Below, piece by piece: positions 1 through 6,287 of a stretch of 10,588 nucleotides of DNA (the stretch's first letter is position 1; every line of letters begins with the position of its first letter). A model generated the notes under the pieces. That model searched no databases. It had not been told where the DNA came from and was given only the letters and a program-made list of their open reading frames with translations. Origin of the DNA: an uncultured Clostridia bacterium (lineage in GTDB: Bacteria; Bacillota; Clostridia; TANB77; CAG-508); the NCBI GenBank assembly GCA_934162925.1, contig CAKPJR010000033.1, forward strand, positions 1-10,588, given 5' to 3'. The position numbers and the translations under genes were made by a program.

Positions 1-153
1 GTGCTATATATAGATAAAAAAGAAGCAATATATATAATGGCAAAAGAAGGAATAATAAAAGTTCTAGAAATACAAGGTGAAAATGCAAAAAGAATGCCTA
101 CACCAGAATTCTTAAGAGGAAATAGAATAGAGGTAGTAGACAAGTTTGAATAA
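1..153 (+). CDS. fmt: Methionyl-tRNA formyltransferase, C-terminal end (partial)
   Basis: Only the last 50 codons are present; the reading frame is open from base 1 and stops with TAA at 151-153. The enzyme formylates Met-tRNAfMet for translation initiation in the cytoplasm. The fragment belongs to the C-terminal OB-like tRNA-binding domain. It carries the family pattern of a short beta strand (IIKVLEIQ), a KRM motif and then FLRGN near the end, as Fmt proteins do. The GTG at base 1 is an internal codon, not a start; the catalytic N-terminal domain lies outside the window. The gene ends only five bases before the stop of the convergent DUF368 gene, and no terminator hairpin fits between them, so the transcripts probably overlap. 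The identification rests on a short tail but the motif order is characteristic. Confidence 0.8.
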   Translation: MLYIDKKEAIYIMAKEGIIKVLEIQGENAKRMPTPEFLRGNRIEVVDKFE

Positions 154-158
154 TATAT

Positions 159-948
159 TCATCTGTTTAAATTAGATAATTTAATACCTGCAATAAAAGA
201 GGCTATTAACAAAACAATTGAAATAATTCCTTGTGTATTAAAACTAAAACCAGGATAAATTACAAAAACAGAACCTAAAACAAAACCAATTATAGCAAAG
301 TATGTATATGACTTTGCTATTTTAAATAGAAAATTAATTAAAACCAAAAATATAATTCCACCAATAGCAATGCCAATAGCAATAGGAATTAAGATAGACA
401 AATTTAAACTTGCTATTGCAGAAATATAAACTTCGTAAATTCCTAAAAGCATTAAAAGTACAGTTTTACTAACACCAGGAATAACAATCCCTGCAGATGT
501 AACTGCACCAGAAAGAATTAAGTAAGAATTAGAATTATAGTTGTTTAGAGTACTTGAAATATTTCCTTCAAGAGCAACCAAATATAAACTAAAAGAAAAA
601 GTAACAAGCATGCAAAGAATATGCAAAAAAGTTACTTTTTTTACATTAGCTTGTTTTACAACTAAAGGTATACTACCTAATATTAAACCAATAAAAGCAA
701 AAGAAGTTGGCATATAATACTTATCAAAAAGAATTTTTAAAATATTTCCAAACAAAAAAATACCAACAAAAACTCCTAAACAAATAGGAAATAGAAATGT
801 AAAATTCTTTTTTATATCTTTAAAAAAATTCAAAATAGAATTTACTAGCTTTTCGTAAAGCCCGAAAAGAGCATAAAAGTACACCACTGCTTATTCCAGG
901 AAGAATAGCACCAGCACCAATAAAAATTCCAGCAATAAAATTTCTCAT
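159..948 (-). CDS. DUF368 (PopT-type) membrane protein, read through a +1 frame change at CGG
   Basis: DUF368 proteins are polytopic membrane proteins; members have been linked to recycling of undecaprenyl phosphate across the membrane (PopT). The start is ATG at 948-946, with a good ribosome site (AAGGAG, complement of 953-958) five bases upstream. Codons 1-28 give the family N-terminus, with IGAGAILPGISSGV and then SF. At 864-862 the in-frame codon is CGG. Read without a shift, translation ends about 15 codons later. If the C at 864 is skipped, the next codon is GGG and the protein continues as FGLYEKL and on to the stop at 161-159, 262 residues in all, normal for the family. The second half repeats the family motif (VIPGVSKTVLLMLLGIYE), and about seven to eight hydrophobic segments are visible. 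A conventional call would be a pseudogene, or a shorter gene starting at GTG 887 that lacks the first conserved motif. Convergent with fmt. Confidence 0.8.
862..864 (-). other. Putative +1 recoding site, TTT CGG G
   Basis: In-frame CGG codon 29 of the DUF368 gene. Phe TTT precedes it, and homology resumes in the +1 frame at GGG (Gly), the conserved glycine of the FGLYEK motif. The upstream frame fits DUF368 up to this codon and the downstream frame from this codon on, so the change of frame is located to within a few bases. Deleting one of the preceding Ts would give the same protein. Confidence 0.65.
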
Positions 949-962
949 AAAATCTCCTTATG

Positions 963-1060
963 GAAGTGGGAAGTGTGAGGTGAGAAGTGTGAAAAATAGA
1001 GAAAATCCTACGAAGCCACGGCCCTATAAATCTCACTTCCCACATCCCACCTCTCACTTC
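963..1060. repeat. 98-bp imperfect inverted repeat (GAAGTG-rich, MITE-like)
   Basis: Two 30-base arms, 963-992 and 1031-1060, are inverted complements at 24 of 30 positions without gaps, separated by a 38-base centre. Each arm is itself built of short GAAGTGnGA-like units (GAAGTG, GGTGAG, GAAGTGTG), so the element combines tandem and inverted repetition. It lies immediately upstream of the DUF368 ribosome site, so it is probably in that gene's 5' leader or promoter region. Base composition (G-rich on one arm, C-rich on the other) differs sharply from the AT-rich surroundings. It resembles a small non-autonomous element or REP-like palindrome; no clear target duplication is visible. Confidence 0.7.
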
Positions 1061-1157
1061 AATTAAACAAATTCCAATTTATATAATTCTATGCTTTTTT
1101 TAAAAAATTATTATAATATTCTAATTTAAGGTTAATCTAAATACAAGGGGTGTATTT

Positions 1158-2159
1158 ATGTTTAAACCTAAATTAGTATATTATGAACCAAATGCGGAAA
1201 ATTATAAATTAGGCAAAGAATTGTTAGATAAGTATAGAGAAGAAGGAGTTAAATTAATTCCAATAGAAAATCATAATAATATAGAAGAATTAAGAAAAAA
1301 TCCAAATTCGGAATTTGCAAATATGAAACAAAATATAATTATTGGAGTTAGAAAGACTCATAAATTTGTTCCAAACCATAAAGTGTCAGATTTTTTAGTA
1401 CCATATACATCATCTGGCTGTATAGCAATGTGCATGTATTGCTATTTAGTATGCAATTATAACAAATGCTCATATTTAAGAATATTTGTAAATAGAGAAG
1501 AAATGTTAGATAAAATAATAAAAGTAGCAAATCAAAGCGAAAAAGAATTGACATTTGAAATAGGGAGTAATAGTGACCTTATTTTAGAAAATACTATAAC
1601 TCATAACCTAGAATGGACAATAGAAAATTTTAATGCAGAAAAAGGATATCTTACATTTCCAACTAAATTTGATATGGTAGACCCACTTTTAAACCTAAAA
1701 AACAAAGAAAAAGTTATAGTAAGAATGAGTATGAATCCGGAAGAAATAATAAATAGAGTGGAATTTGGAACATCAAGATTAAATGAAAGAATAAATGCAA
1801 TAAATAAATTGAAAGAAGCTGGCTATAAAGTAGGAATATTAATTGCACCAATTATTCTAGTAGATAACTGGAAAGAACTTTATGAAGAATTAATAAAAAA
1901 ACTATCAGAAGAGTTAAGCAAAAGCGTAAAAAAAGATGCTATATTTGAACTTATATTTATGACGTACAGCTATGTTCACAAAATGATAAACCAAGAGGCT
2001 TTTCCTAATGCAATTAATTTGTTTAATCCAGACATCATGACAGGAAGAGGTAAAGGAAAATATATGTACAAAAAAGAAACTAGAGAAGAAGCAGAAGTAT
2101 TTTTGAGAAAAACAATGAAAAAATACTTAAAAAATAGCGAAATATTGTATATTGTGTAG
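1158..2159 (+). CDS. splB: Spore photoproduct lyase-family radical SAM protein
   Basis: Spore photoproduct lyase repairs the UV lesion spore photoproduct in germinating-spore DNA, using a 4Fe-4S cluster and S-adenosylmethionine. The 333-residue protein has the radical SAM cluster motif C88-x3-C92-x2-C95 (GCIAMCMYCYL), with Tyr94 and Tyr96 around the last Cys as in SPL. Further SPL landmarks follow in order: YLRIFVN (106-112), FEIGSNSD (133-140), TFPTKFDMVDPL, RMSMNPEEII, EFGTSRLNERI, the AP(I) strand and a C-terminal GKGKYMY. Length and order match the SPL family. At residue 137 there is Ser where SPL enzymes have the hydrogen-donor Cys, so lesion-repair activity is uncertain; Cys99 and Cys104 are extra cysteines. 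Start ATG 1158 follows AAGGGG at 1145-1150. A TATAAT at 1112-1117 could be the -10 box, but no convincing -35 is seen. No in-frame CGG occurs in it. Confidence 0.85.
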   Translation: MFKPKLVYYEPNAENYKLGKELLDKYREEGVKLIPIENHNNIEELRKNPNSEFANMKQNIIIGVRKTHKFVPNHKVSDFLVPYTSSGCIAMCMYCYLVCNYNKCSYLRIFVNREEMLDKIIKVANQSEKELTFEIGSNSDLILENTITHNLEWTIENFNAEKGYLTFPTKFDMVDPLLNLKNKEKVIVRMSMNPEEIINRVEFGTSRLNERINAINKLKEAGYKVGILIAPIILVDNWKELYEELIKKLSEELSKSVKKDAIFELIFMTYSYVHKMINQEAFPNAINLFNPDIMTGRGKGKYMYKKETREEAEVFLRKTMKKYLKNSEILYIV

Positions 2160-2173
2160 AAATATGTTACAAT
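2145..2173 (+). promoter_or_regulatory. Probable sigma-A promoter for the 82-residue gene
   Basis: TTGTAT (2145-2150), a 17-base spacer, then TACAAT (2168-2173) preceded by TG one base upstream (extended -10). It overlaps the end of the radical SAM gene and lies 47 bases before the TTG start, suggesting that the small gene is transcribed separately. Confidence 0.5.
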
Positions 2174-2220
2174 AAAAACATAGCAAAATAAAATACACTT
2201 AAAGAAAGGAGAAATCAAAC

Positions 2221-2469
2221 TTGAAAAAAAATAAAGTTATGATTTCAGGAAAAGATGGAGAACAGTTTGAAGTTGAATTTAGGCGGTTCTCCAAAAGAGT
2301 CATAGTAACCTGCGTTAAGGTTAGAGGACTTAATTTCCATGGGGCTATTGAAGCATTTGTTAAAAAACTTAACCTTGTAACTGTTGATGATGACGGAATT
2401 ATGGAAATTGTATATTATTGCAAAGACGAAAAAGAGTTTAAAAATATGCTTAGAAAATTAAGCTCCTAA
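2221..2469 (+). CDS. Small protein of unknown function (82 aa) with an in-frame CGG
   Basis: I do not recognise the family. The start is TTG at 2221, chosen because AAAGGAG at 2205-2211 is well spaced (9 bases). An internal ATG at 2239 lacks such a site. The predicted protein is soluble, with no signal peptide or membrane segment. An amphipathic beta-rich first half (residues 5-35) is followed by a probable helix, a DDDG turn at about 57-60 and a Lys/Glu-rich C-terminal helix. Its codons use more GTT, CTT, AAG, TTC and CAT than its neighbours, suggesting different ancestry. Codon 22 is CGG (2284-2286). The same frame stays open and protein-like for 60 further codons and ends just before a strong terminator, so CGG seems to be read in frame here. 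A +1 shift would end at TAG 2303-2305 after 27 residues. It has its own promoter and terminator, so it is probably monocistronic. Confidence 0.7.
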   Translation: MKKNKVMISGKDGEQFEVEFRRFSKRVIVTCVKVRGLNFHGAIEAFVKKLNLVTVDDDGIMEIVYYCKDEKEFKNMLRKLSS

Positions 2470-2477
2470 AATTCCTT

Positions 2478-2509
2478 AAAGAGAAATCCTGCCTAGGGTT
2501 TCTCTTTTT
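2478..2509 (+). terminator. Intrinsic terminator of the 82-residue gene
   Basis: Arms AAAGAGAAATCCT (2478-2490) and AGGGTTTCTCTTT (2495-2507) form a 13-pair stem with one G-U pair and a four-base loop, followed by a short T run to 2509. It begins nine bases after the stop codon. Confidence 0.85.
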
Positions 2510-2510
2510 A

Positions 2511-2636
2511 ATATAATAGGAAAGTTCTACTTTCCTATTATATATTATATTAAAGTTACAATTGCTATGCCTTTTGAGATTTTCTTTATGCAGTTGAAAA
2601 CTCAGATTGGGCTAGAACAAGGTTCAGACTGTTACA
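2511..2636. repeat. Dispersed intergenic repeat, copy 1
   Basis: A perfect 14-bp palindrome (2511-2524 with 2530-2543, loop TTCTA) is followed by a diverged copy of a box also found at 6193 and 9112. Shared parts are TTTGAGATTTTC (2573-2584), the pairing segment GAAAA-CTC (2596-2603), CAGATTGGGCTAGAACAAGG (2603-2622) and a small GAAC/GTTC hairpin (2615-2625). The copy sits directly behind a terminator, between the convergent 82-residue gene and tspO. It is the most diverged copy, with small indels. Confidence 0.5.
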
Positions 2637-2653
2637 TCCAAAACTCGTAAGAA

Positions 2654-3112
2654 TTAAGTATTTAATAAATAAACTGTTAAATTTAAAAATGAAGCAAAAA
2701 TAATCCATAACAAATATGGTAGTTGGAGTAACCCGGCTACTTTATTTTTAGAGTAAAAGTCTTTTATCATTAAAAACACTAATATTATGAGCAATAAAAT
2801 CCAAATAAAAGCAAACAATCTCCACTTAAAAACAAAGAAAAATATAGACCATAAAGCATTTACAAATAGTTGTAAATAATAAATAGCAGTTGCGTTAGAA
2901 TCTAATAGAGAATTAGATTTCAATATACCATAAGACACTCCCATTAAAATATAAAGAATAGTCCATACAATTGGAAATAAAAAACTTGGTGGTGCCCAAG
3001 TAGGTTGAATTAAAGAATTGTAATCTATATATTTAGCTGTAATAAAACTAATTAGGCCTCCAACTAATAATGGAATAATAATAGATTTAATATAAATTAT
3101 AATTTTATTCAT
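2654..3112 (-). CDS. tspO: TspO/MBR family membrane protein
   Basis: TspO proteins are five-helix membrane proteins that bind porphyrins and other hydrophobic ligands; in bacteria they are linked to tetrapyrrole and stress responses. The 152-residue product has the usual family length and five hydrophobic helices (roughly 5-26, 43-65, 77-95, 98-117, 126-150). It keeps the signature P37-x-W39-x-PP with F44, P47 and W50 in the first loop and helix 2, N85-x2-W88 in helix 3, and LPYLLWIIFASFLN at 131-144 in helix 5. Start ATG at 3112-3110 is preceded by AAGGAAGG (complement of 3117-3124). It stands alone, converges on the 82-residue gene, and is divergent from the IS110 remnant. No in-frame CGG. 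Its ligand cannot be told from sequence. Confidence 0.9.
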   Translation of the reverse strand: MNKIIIYIKSIIIPLLVGGLISFITAKYIDYNSLIQPTWAPPSFLFPIVWTILYILMGVSYGILKSNSLLDSNATAIYYLQLFVNALWSIFFFVFKWRLFAFIWILLLIILVFLMIKDFYSKNKVAGLLQLPYLLWIIFASFLNLTVYLLNT

Positions 3113-3208
3113 AAAACCTTCCTTGTATAATATATTTAGGTTTTTAATAAAGGATTTACCTATAAACCTATTGCCACTATAACTATAATTCAGTATAATT
3201 ATGGTAAC

Positions 3209-3384
3209 TTAGATAAAGTGTCGCTCATCCCTCCTTGAAGTCTATCTTCGTGATTGAAAGACTAGAGCCTCTTTCTTATTGGCTGTATATGAATGAGTTG
3301 GATGTTGATTTCCTTTTTAGGATTTTCTCCGTATATATAACAAGGTTGTATCGCTTTTAAGAGTAGAGGATTTACACTATCTAA
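3209..3384 (+). ncRNA. IS110-type left-end non-coding region, candidate bridge RNA
   Basis: About 200 bases without a gene lie directly upstream of an IS110-type transposase start, where IS110-group elements encode their bridge RNA. The segment is closed by a long-range pairing: TTAGATAaaGTGT (3209-3221) is complementary to ACACTATCTAA (3374-3384) apart from a two-base bulge. Inside are weaker local pairings such as AGTCT/AGACT around 3240-3270 and TCCTttttAGGA near 3311. About 176 bases is a plausible bridge RNA length. The boundaries of the element and the RNA's target and donor loops cannot be defined from one copy. The assignment rests on position and the closing stem and is inference. 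Confidence 0.45.
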
Positions 3385-3408
3385 AATTTATTTTTGAGGT
3401 GTTTTATT

Positions 3409-3690
3409 ATGTTTTATTTAGGTATTGATATTGCAAAAAATACTCACGTTGCTTCCTTAATCGATGAAAAAGGAAAAACTATTTTTAAAGGATTTTCTTT
3501 TTCTAATACTACTGAAGGTGGTAAATCTCTTCTTGAAATAATCAAGAAACATTCTGAATTTACTGATGTTACAGTAGGTATGGAAGCTACTGGTCATTAT
3601 TGGCTTTCAATTTATTCTTTTCTTTCTAATAATATAAATATATTTTATAGAATTGGAATTTATACAAGTATTAAAAAATATTTTTATTAA
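3409..3690 (+). pseudogene. IS110-family transposase, 5' fragment
   Basis: The first 75 or so residues match the N-terminus of IS110 transposases, the RuvC-like DEDD domain. FYLGIDIAKNTH carries the first catalytic Asp, and VGMEATGHYWL carries the Glu. After the SFL at about residue 70 the similarity stops, and an AT-rich 20-residue tail runs to TAA at 3690. The rest of the roughly 400-residue transposase, including the C-terminal domain with the catalytic serine, is missing, so the protein cannot be active. ATG 3409 is preferred over an upstream TTG at 3394 because GAGGTG (3396-3401) is its ribosome site and because the family starts at MxYLGIDI. No CGG is involved, so this is a true truncation. 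The sigK start lies 63 bases downstream, so loss of the 3' part may date from a deletion next to sigK. Confidence 0.85.
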
Positions 3691-3700
3691 AGGGTCATGC

Positions 3701-3727
3701 ACTTTTATTTTTCTACAACATATACTT
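3701..3727 (+). promoter_or_regulatory. Possible sigma-K (or sigma-E) type promoter of sigK
   Basis: AC (3701-3702), 16 bases, then CATATACTT (3719-3727), close to the mother-cell sigma-K pattern AC-N16-CATAnnnTA. It lies 27 bases before the sigK start, and sigK is autoregulated in known spore formers. Such short patterns are easily found by chance in AT-rich DNA. Confidence 0.3.
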
Positions 3728-3753
3728 TGATATAGAAAAATGGAGGTGCATTT

Positions 3754-4460
3754 ATGCCATTAATATATTTGTCTGGATTCTTAGCTTTTTTAAAAACAGC
3801 CATTTTTGCTTTTGGATACATATCTAATAATAGCCTGTTTCCAGAACCACTTTCAGAAGAGGAAGAAATGAAATATCTTAAAAAATATATGGAAGGAGAC
3901 GAAGATGCAAGAAACATATTAATAGAAAGAAATCTAAGGTTAGTGGCACATGTTTGTAAGAAATACAATATACCAAACGTAGATAATGAAGATTTGATAT
4001 CAATAGGAACAATAGGTTTAATAAAAGGAATAAATACATTTAATACAGATAAGGGAGTAAGACTTGCTACATATTCTGCCAAGTGCATTCAAAACGAAGT
4101 CTTGATGTATCTAAGAAGTGCAAAGAAAATCGGAGCAGAAGTTTATTTAAACGAACCAATAGGGAAAGACAAGGACGATAATGAAATTGCACTAATAGAT
4201 ATTCTAGAAAATGATGAAAAAAATATAGAAGATGAAATAGATTTGAAAATAAAAATTAAAAAAGTATATGAAAAAATGAAAGATATATTAAAAGAAAGAG
4301 AGAAAATTATAATAGAGTTAAGATTTGGACTTCGGAGGAAATAAGCCTAAAACACAAAATCAAATAGCAAGCATGCTTCGGAATATCTAGAAGTTATGTT
4401 TCGAGAATTGAGAAAAAAGCAATAGGAAAACTTAATAGTCAATTAGCAAAAGAATTATAA
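3754..4460 (+). CDS. sigK: Sporulation sigma factor pro-sigma-K, read through two +1 frame changes at CGG
   Basis: SigK directs late mother-cell transcription in sporulation (coat, cortex, maturation). The start is ATG 3754 after GGAGGTG at 3742-3748. Residues 1-21 form the hydrophobic pro-sequence, with the expected SpoIVFB cleavage point near Gly21/Tyr22. SNNSLFPEPLS, the region 2 signature RNLRLVAHVCKKY, DLISIGTIGLIKGI and TYSAKCIQNE follow, then YLNEPIG and region 4. Reading without a shift stops at 4342-4344 (196 residues) and loses the -35-binding helix-turn-helix. Skipping the C of CGG at 4333 restores FGLGGNKPKTQ. A second in-frame CGG at 4379 must be skipped the same way to restore LGISRSYVSRIEKKA and the natural stop TAA 4458-4460, giving 234 residues, the normal SigK length. 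Both sites are CTT CGG A. There is no skin-type insertion. Alternative: a pseudogene with two independent insertions. Confidence 0.85.
4333..4335 (+). other. Putative +1 recoding site, CTT CGG A (sigK site 1)
   Basis: In-frame CGG after Leu193. Frame 0 stops nine bases later at TAA 4342. The +1 frame beginning GGA GGA restores the conserved GLGG turn ahead of region 4.2. The heptamer CTT CGG A has the same layout as the yeast Ty1 +1 site (CTT, a rare arginine codon, then a base that makes Gly). Confidence 0.7.
4379..4381 (+). other. Putative +1 recoding site, CTT CGG A (sigK site 2)
   Basis: In-frame CGG in the frame entered after site 1, following Leu208. Without a second shift, translation ends at TAG 4388-4390. 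Skipping the C gives GGA and the helix-turn-helix sequence LGISRSYVSRIEKK. The heptamer is identical to that of site 1, 46 bases upstream. Confidence 0.7.
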
Positions 4461-4504
4461 TATTTTTTTGTGCAAATTATAGAAAACTATTTAATAAATT
4501 TTTT

Positions 4505-4513
4505 TGTTATGAT
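4505..4513 (+). promoter_or_regulatory. Possible extended -10 promoter of pgi
   Basis: TG (4505-4506), one base, then TATGAT (4508-4513), about 45 bases before the pgi start; no good -35 box is seen. The 97-base gap after sigK shows no terminator hairpin. Confidence 0.3.
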
Positions 4514-4557
4514 AATATATAAGCAATAAATGTACAAAGGAAATGGAGTGATTTTTT

Positions 4558-5871
4558 ATGCAAAATATAAAATTAGATTTAAGTTATTCAGGAATTACAG
4601 AAAAAGAAATAATGAAATATGAAAAAGAAGTAAAAGAGATATATAACAAACTTAATGAGAAGTCAGAAGATGAAAATGAATTTGTAGGCTGGCTAAAGTT
4701 ACCAGAAAATTATGATAAAAAAGAATTTGAAAGAATAAAAAAAGCGGCTAAAAGAATAAGAAAAAATTCAGAAGTTTTTGTAGTAATAGGTATAGGAGGC
4801 TCATACCTAGGAGCTAGAGCTGTAATAGAAAGCCTAACAAGTAATTTTGCAAATATGTTTCCAGATTCAGTAAGAAAATCACCTCAAATATTTTTTGTTG
4901 GAAATAGCATTAGTCCAAACTATGTGAATGAATTAATAACTTGCATTGGAGATAAAGATGTATCTATAAATGTAATATCTAAATCAGGTACAACTACAGA
5001 GCCTGCAATTGCATTTAGGATATTTAGAGAATTTTTGGAAAGTAAATATGGAGTGGAAGAGGCAAGAGAAAGAATATATGTAACAACTGATAAAAAGAAA
5101 GGTGCATTAAAACAGCTAGCAGATGATGAAGACTATGAGACTTTTGTAATACCAGATAATGTTGGAGGCAGATTTTCTGTATTGACACCAGTAGGACTAC
5201 TCCCAATTGCAGTGGCAGGAATAGATATAAATAAACTTATGGAAGGTGCAAAAAATGCACAATACAATTATTCAGACAATGGAGTAAAATATAATCAATG
5301 CTATAGATATGCAATAGTAAGAAATATATTGTATAAAAAAGATAAGACAGTAGAAATACTTGCAAATTATGAGCCAAAGTTTCACTATTTCACTGAATGG
5401 TGGAAACAGTTATATGGAGAAAGTGAAGGGAAGGAACATAAAGGAATTTTTCCAACAGGTGTAGACTTAAGCACAGATTTGCACTCTATGGGACAATACA
5501 TACAAGACGGAAAAAGAAATCTTTTTGAAACTGTTATAAATGTAGAAGAAACAAAAACAGATATAACAATTAAAAGAGATGAAGACAATATAGATGGATT
5601 GAACTTCCTAGAAGGAAAAACAATGGACTATGTAAATAAACAAGCAATGCAAGGAACAATAGAAGCACATGTTTCAGGAGGAGTACCTAATATAATTATA
5701 AGTATAAAAAGACTAGATGAGGAAAACATCGGAGAATTAATATACTTCTTTGAATTAGCATGTGGCATATCTGGAAGTATATTAGGAGTAAATCCGTTTG
5801 ATCAACCAGGAGTAGAAGCATATAAAAATAATATGTTTAGATTACTTGGAAAACCAGGATATGAAAAATAA
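4558..5871 (+). CDS. pgi: Glucose-6-phosphate isomerase
   Basis: Interconverts glucose 6-phosphate and fructose 6-phosphate in glycolysis and gluconeogenesis in the cytoplasm. The 437 residues fit the short Firmicutes form. Visible motifs are GIGGSYLGARA (78-88) and the phosphate-binding SKSGTTTEPA (141-150), then GGRFSVLTPVGLLP (203-216). The catalytic Glu288 is in YGESEGK, His309 in LHSMGQYIQDG, and Lys423 in GVEAYK near the C-terminus. Start ATG 4558 follows AAAGG (4536-4540) and GGAG (4545-4548). The gene is complete, has no in-frame CGG and uses the AGA-rich codons typical of the window. The T-box promoter starts 11 bases after its stop and no terminator lies between, so some read-through into the thrS leader is possible. 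Confidence 0.97.
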   Translation: MQNIKLDLSYSGITEKEIMKYEKEVKEIYNKLNEKSEDENEFVGWLKLPENYDKKEFERIKKAAKRIRKNSEVFVVIGIGGSYLGARAVIESLTSNFANMFPDSVRKSPQIFFVGNSISPNYVNELITCIGDKDVSINVISKSGTTTEPAIAFRIFREFLESKYGVEEARERIYVTTDKKKGALKQLADDEDYETFVIPDNVGGRFSVLTPVGLLPIAVAGIDINKLMEGAKNAQYNYSDNGVKYNQCYRYAIVRNILYKKDKTVEILANYEPKFHYFTEWWKQLYGESEGKEHKGIFPTGVDLSTDLHSMGQYIQDGKRNLFETVINVEETKTDITIKRDEDNIDGLNFLEGKTMDYVNKQAMQGTIEAHVSGGVPNIIISIKRLDEENIGELIYFFELACGISGSILGVNPFDQPGVEAYKNNMFRLLGKPGYEK

Positions 5872-5882
5872 AGGGAAAAATA

Positions 5883-5912
5883 TTGACAAAAAACTTATAA
5901 CAAGAGTATAAT
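5883..5912 (+). promoter_or_regulatory. Sigma-A promoter of the T-box operon
   Basis: Consensus TTGACA (5883-5888), an 18-base spacer and consensus TATAAT (5907-5912), placed just ahead of the T-box leader. Confidence 0.8.
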
Positions 5913-5918
5913 AAAAAA

Positions 5919-6157
5919 GTAAGATAAATATAAACGTAGAAGAGACAAAGTAAAGTAAAGGTTGCTTAAAGAGAGGATTAGTGATTACGCTGAAAGCTAA
6001 TCTAAGTAAACATATTTGAAAAACTACCTCTGAGTTTCTAATTAAAAGTTAGACGTGTAAGACGCGATAGAGTCTTTAATTAAGTAAAATAAAGGGTGGA
6101 ACCGTGTTTTATAAAATACCCCTAATAGATTAAAAAATCTATTAGGGGATTTTTTAT
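5919..6157 (+). promoter_or_regulatory. T-box leader responding to tRNA-Thr
   Basis: The leader ends with the hallmark T-box AGGGTGGAACCGTG (6093-6106), whose UGGA bulge pairs with an uncharged tRNA 3' end with discriminator U. An intrinsic terminator follows. Stem I contains a distal hairpin GATTAG/CTAATC (5977-5982 with 5997-6002). On the 3' side is ACT (6023-6025), then A, then CCTCT (6027-6031), which can pair with AGAGG (5972-5976). This places the threonine codon ACU at the specifier position; the alternative ACC at 6026-6028 is also a threonine codon. Uncharged tRNA-Thr would stabilise the antiterminator and allow transcription of the downstream yjjX-thrS genes. The 5' end is approximate. 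Confidence 0.9.
6119..6157 (+). terminator. T-box terminator
   Basis: Perfect 13-bp stem, CCCCTAATAGATT (6119-6131) with 6136-6148, loop AAAA, followed by a T-rich tract (6149-6158). The CCCC side can instead pair with the GGGT of the T-box to form the antiterminator. Confidence 0.95.
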
Positions 6158-6251
6158 TGTATAGGAAAAATCAAAGATTTTTACGTATACAACATTTCAT
6201 TCGGAAAATCAAATCGGCGAGAACAAAGGACGACTAAAGTCGCTTTGTTCT
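6158..6251. repeat. Dispersed intergenic repeat, copy 2
   Basis: It starts with a hairpin TGTATA-gg-AAAAATC / GATTTTT-acg-TATACA (6158-6191). The conserved box at 6193-6223 follows (CATTTCATTCGG, then AAAATCAAATCGGC), identical to copy 3 at 28 of the first 31 positions. Last comes a 14-pair hairpin, AGAACAAAG plus CGACT with AGTCG plus CTTTGTTCT (6220-6251, two-base bulge). It lies between the T-box terminator and the first gene of the operon, so it is part of the mRNA leader when the T-box permits transcription. Confidence 0.65.
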
Positions 6252-6287
6252 GGCTTAAGATAATATATAAAAAGAAAGGAAGATAAT

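Noticed and set aside
845..1057. Minus-strand frame of 70 codons overlapping the DUF368 start
   Set aside because: Its first half is the inverted-repeat element translated, and the rest is the DUF368 N-terminus in a wrong frame; no family resemblance.
963..1060. CRISPR-like repetition of GAAGTG units
   Set aside because: The units are 6-9 bases, imperfect and without spacers of constant length; they form one inverted repeat instead.
3394..3408. TTG 3394 as start of the IS110 transposase
   Set aside because: It overlaps the ribosome site GAGGTG, and the family N-terminus begins at the ATG at 3409.
3652..3690. IS110 truncation explained by a CGG frame change
   Set aside because: There is no CGG in the gene, and none of the three frames downstream continues the transposase, so sequence is missing.
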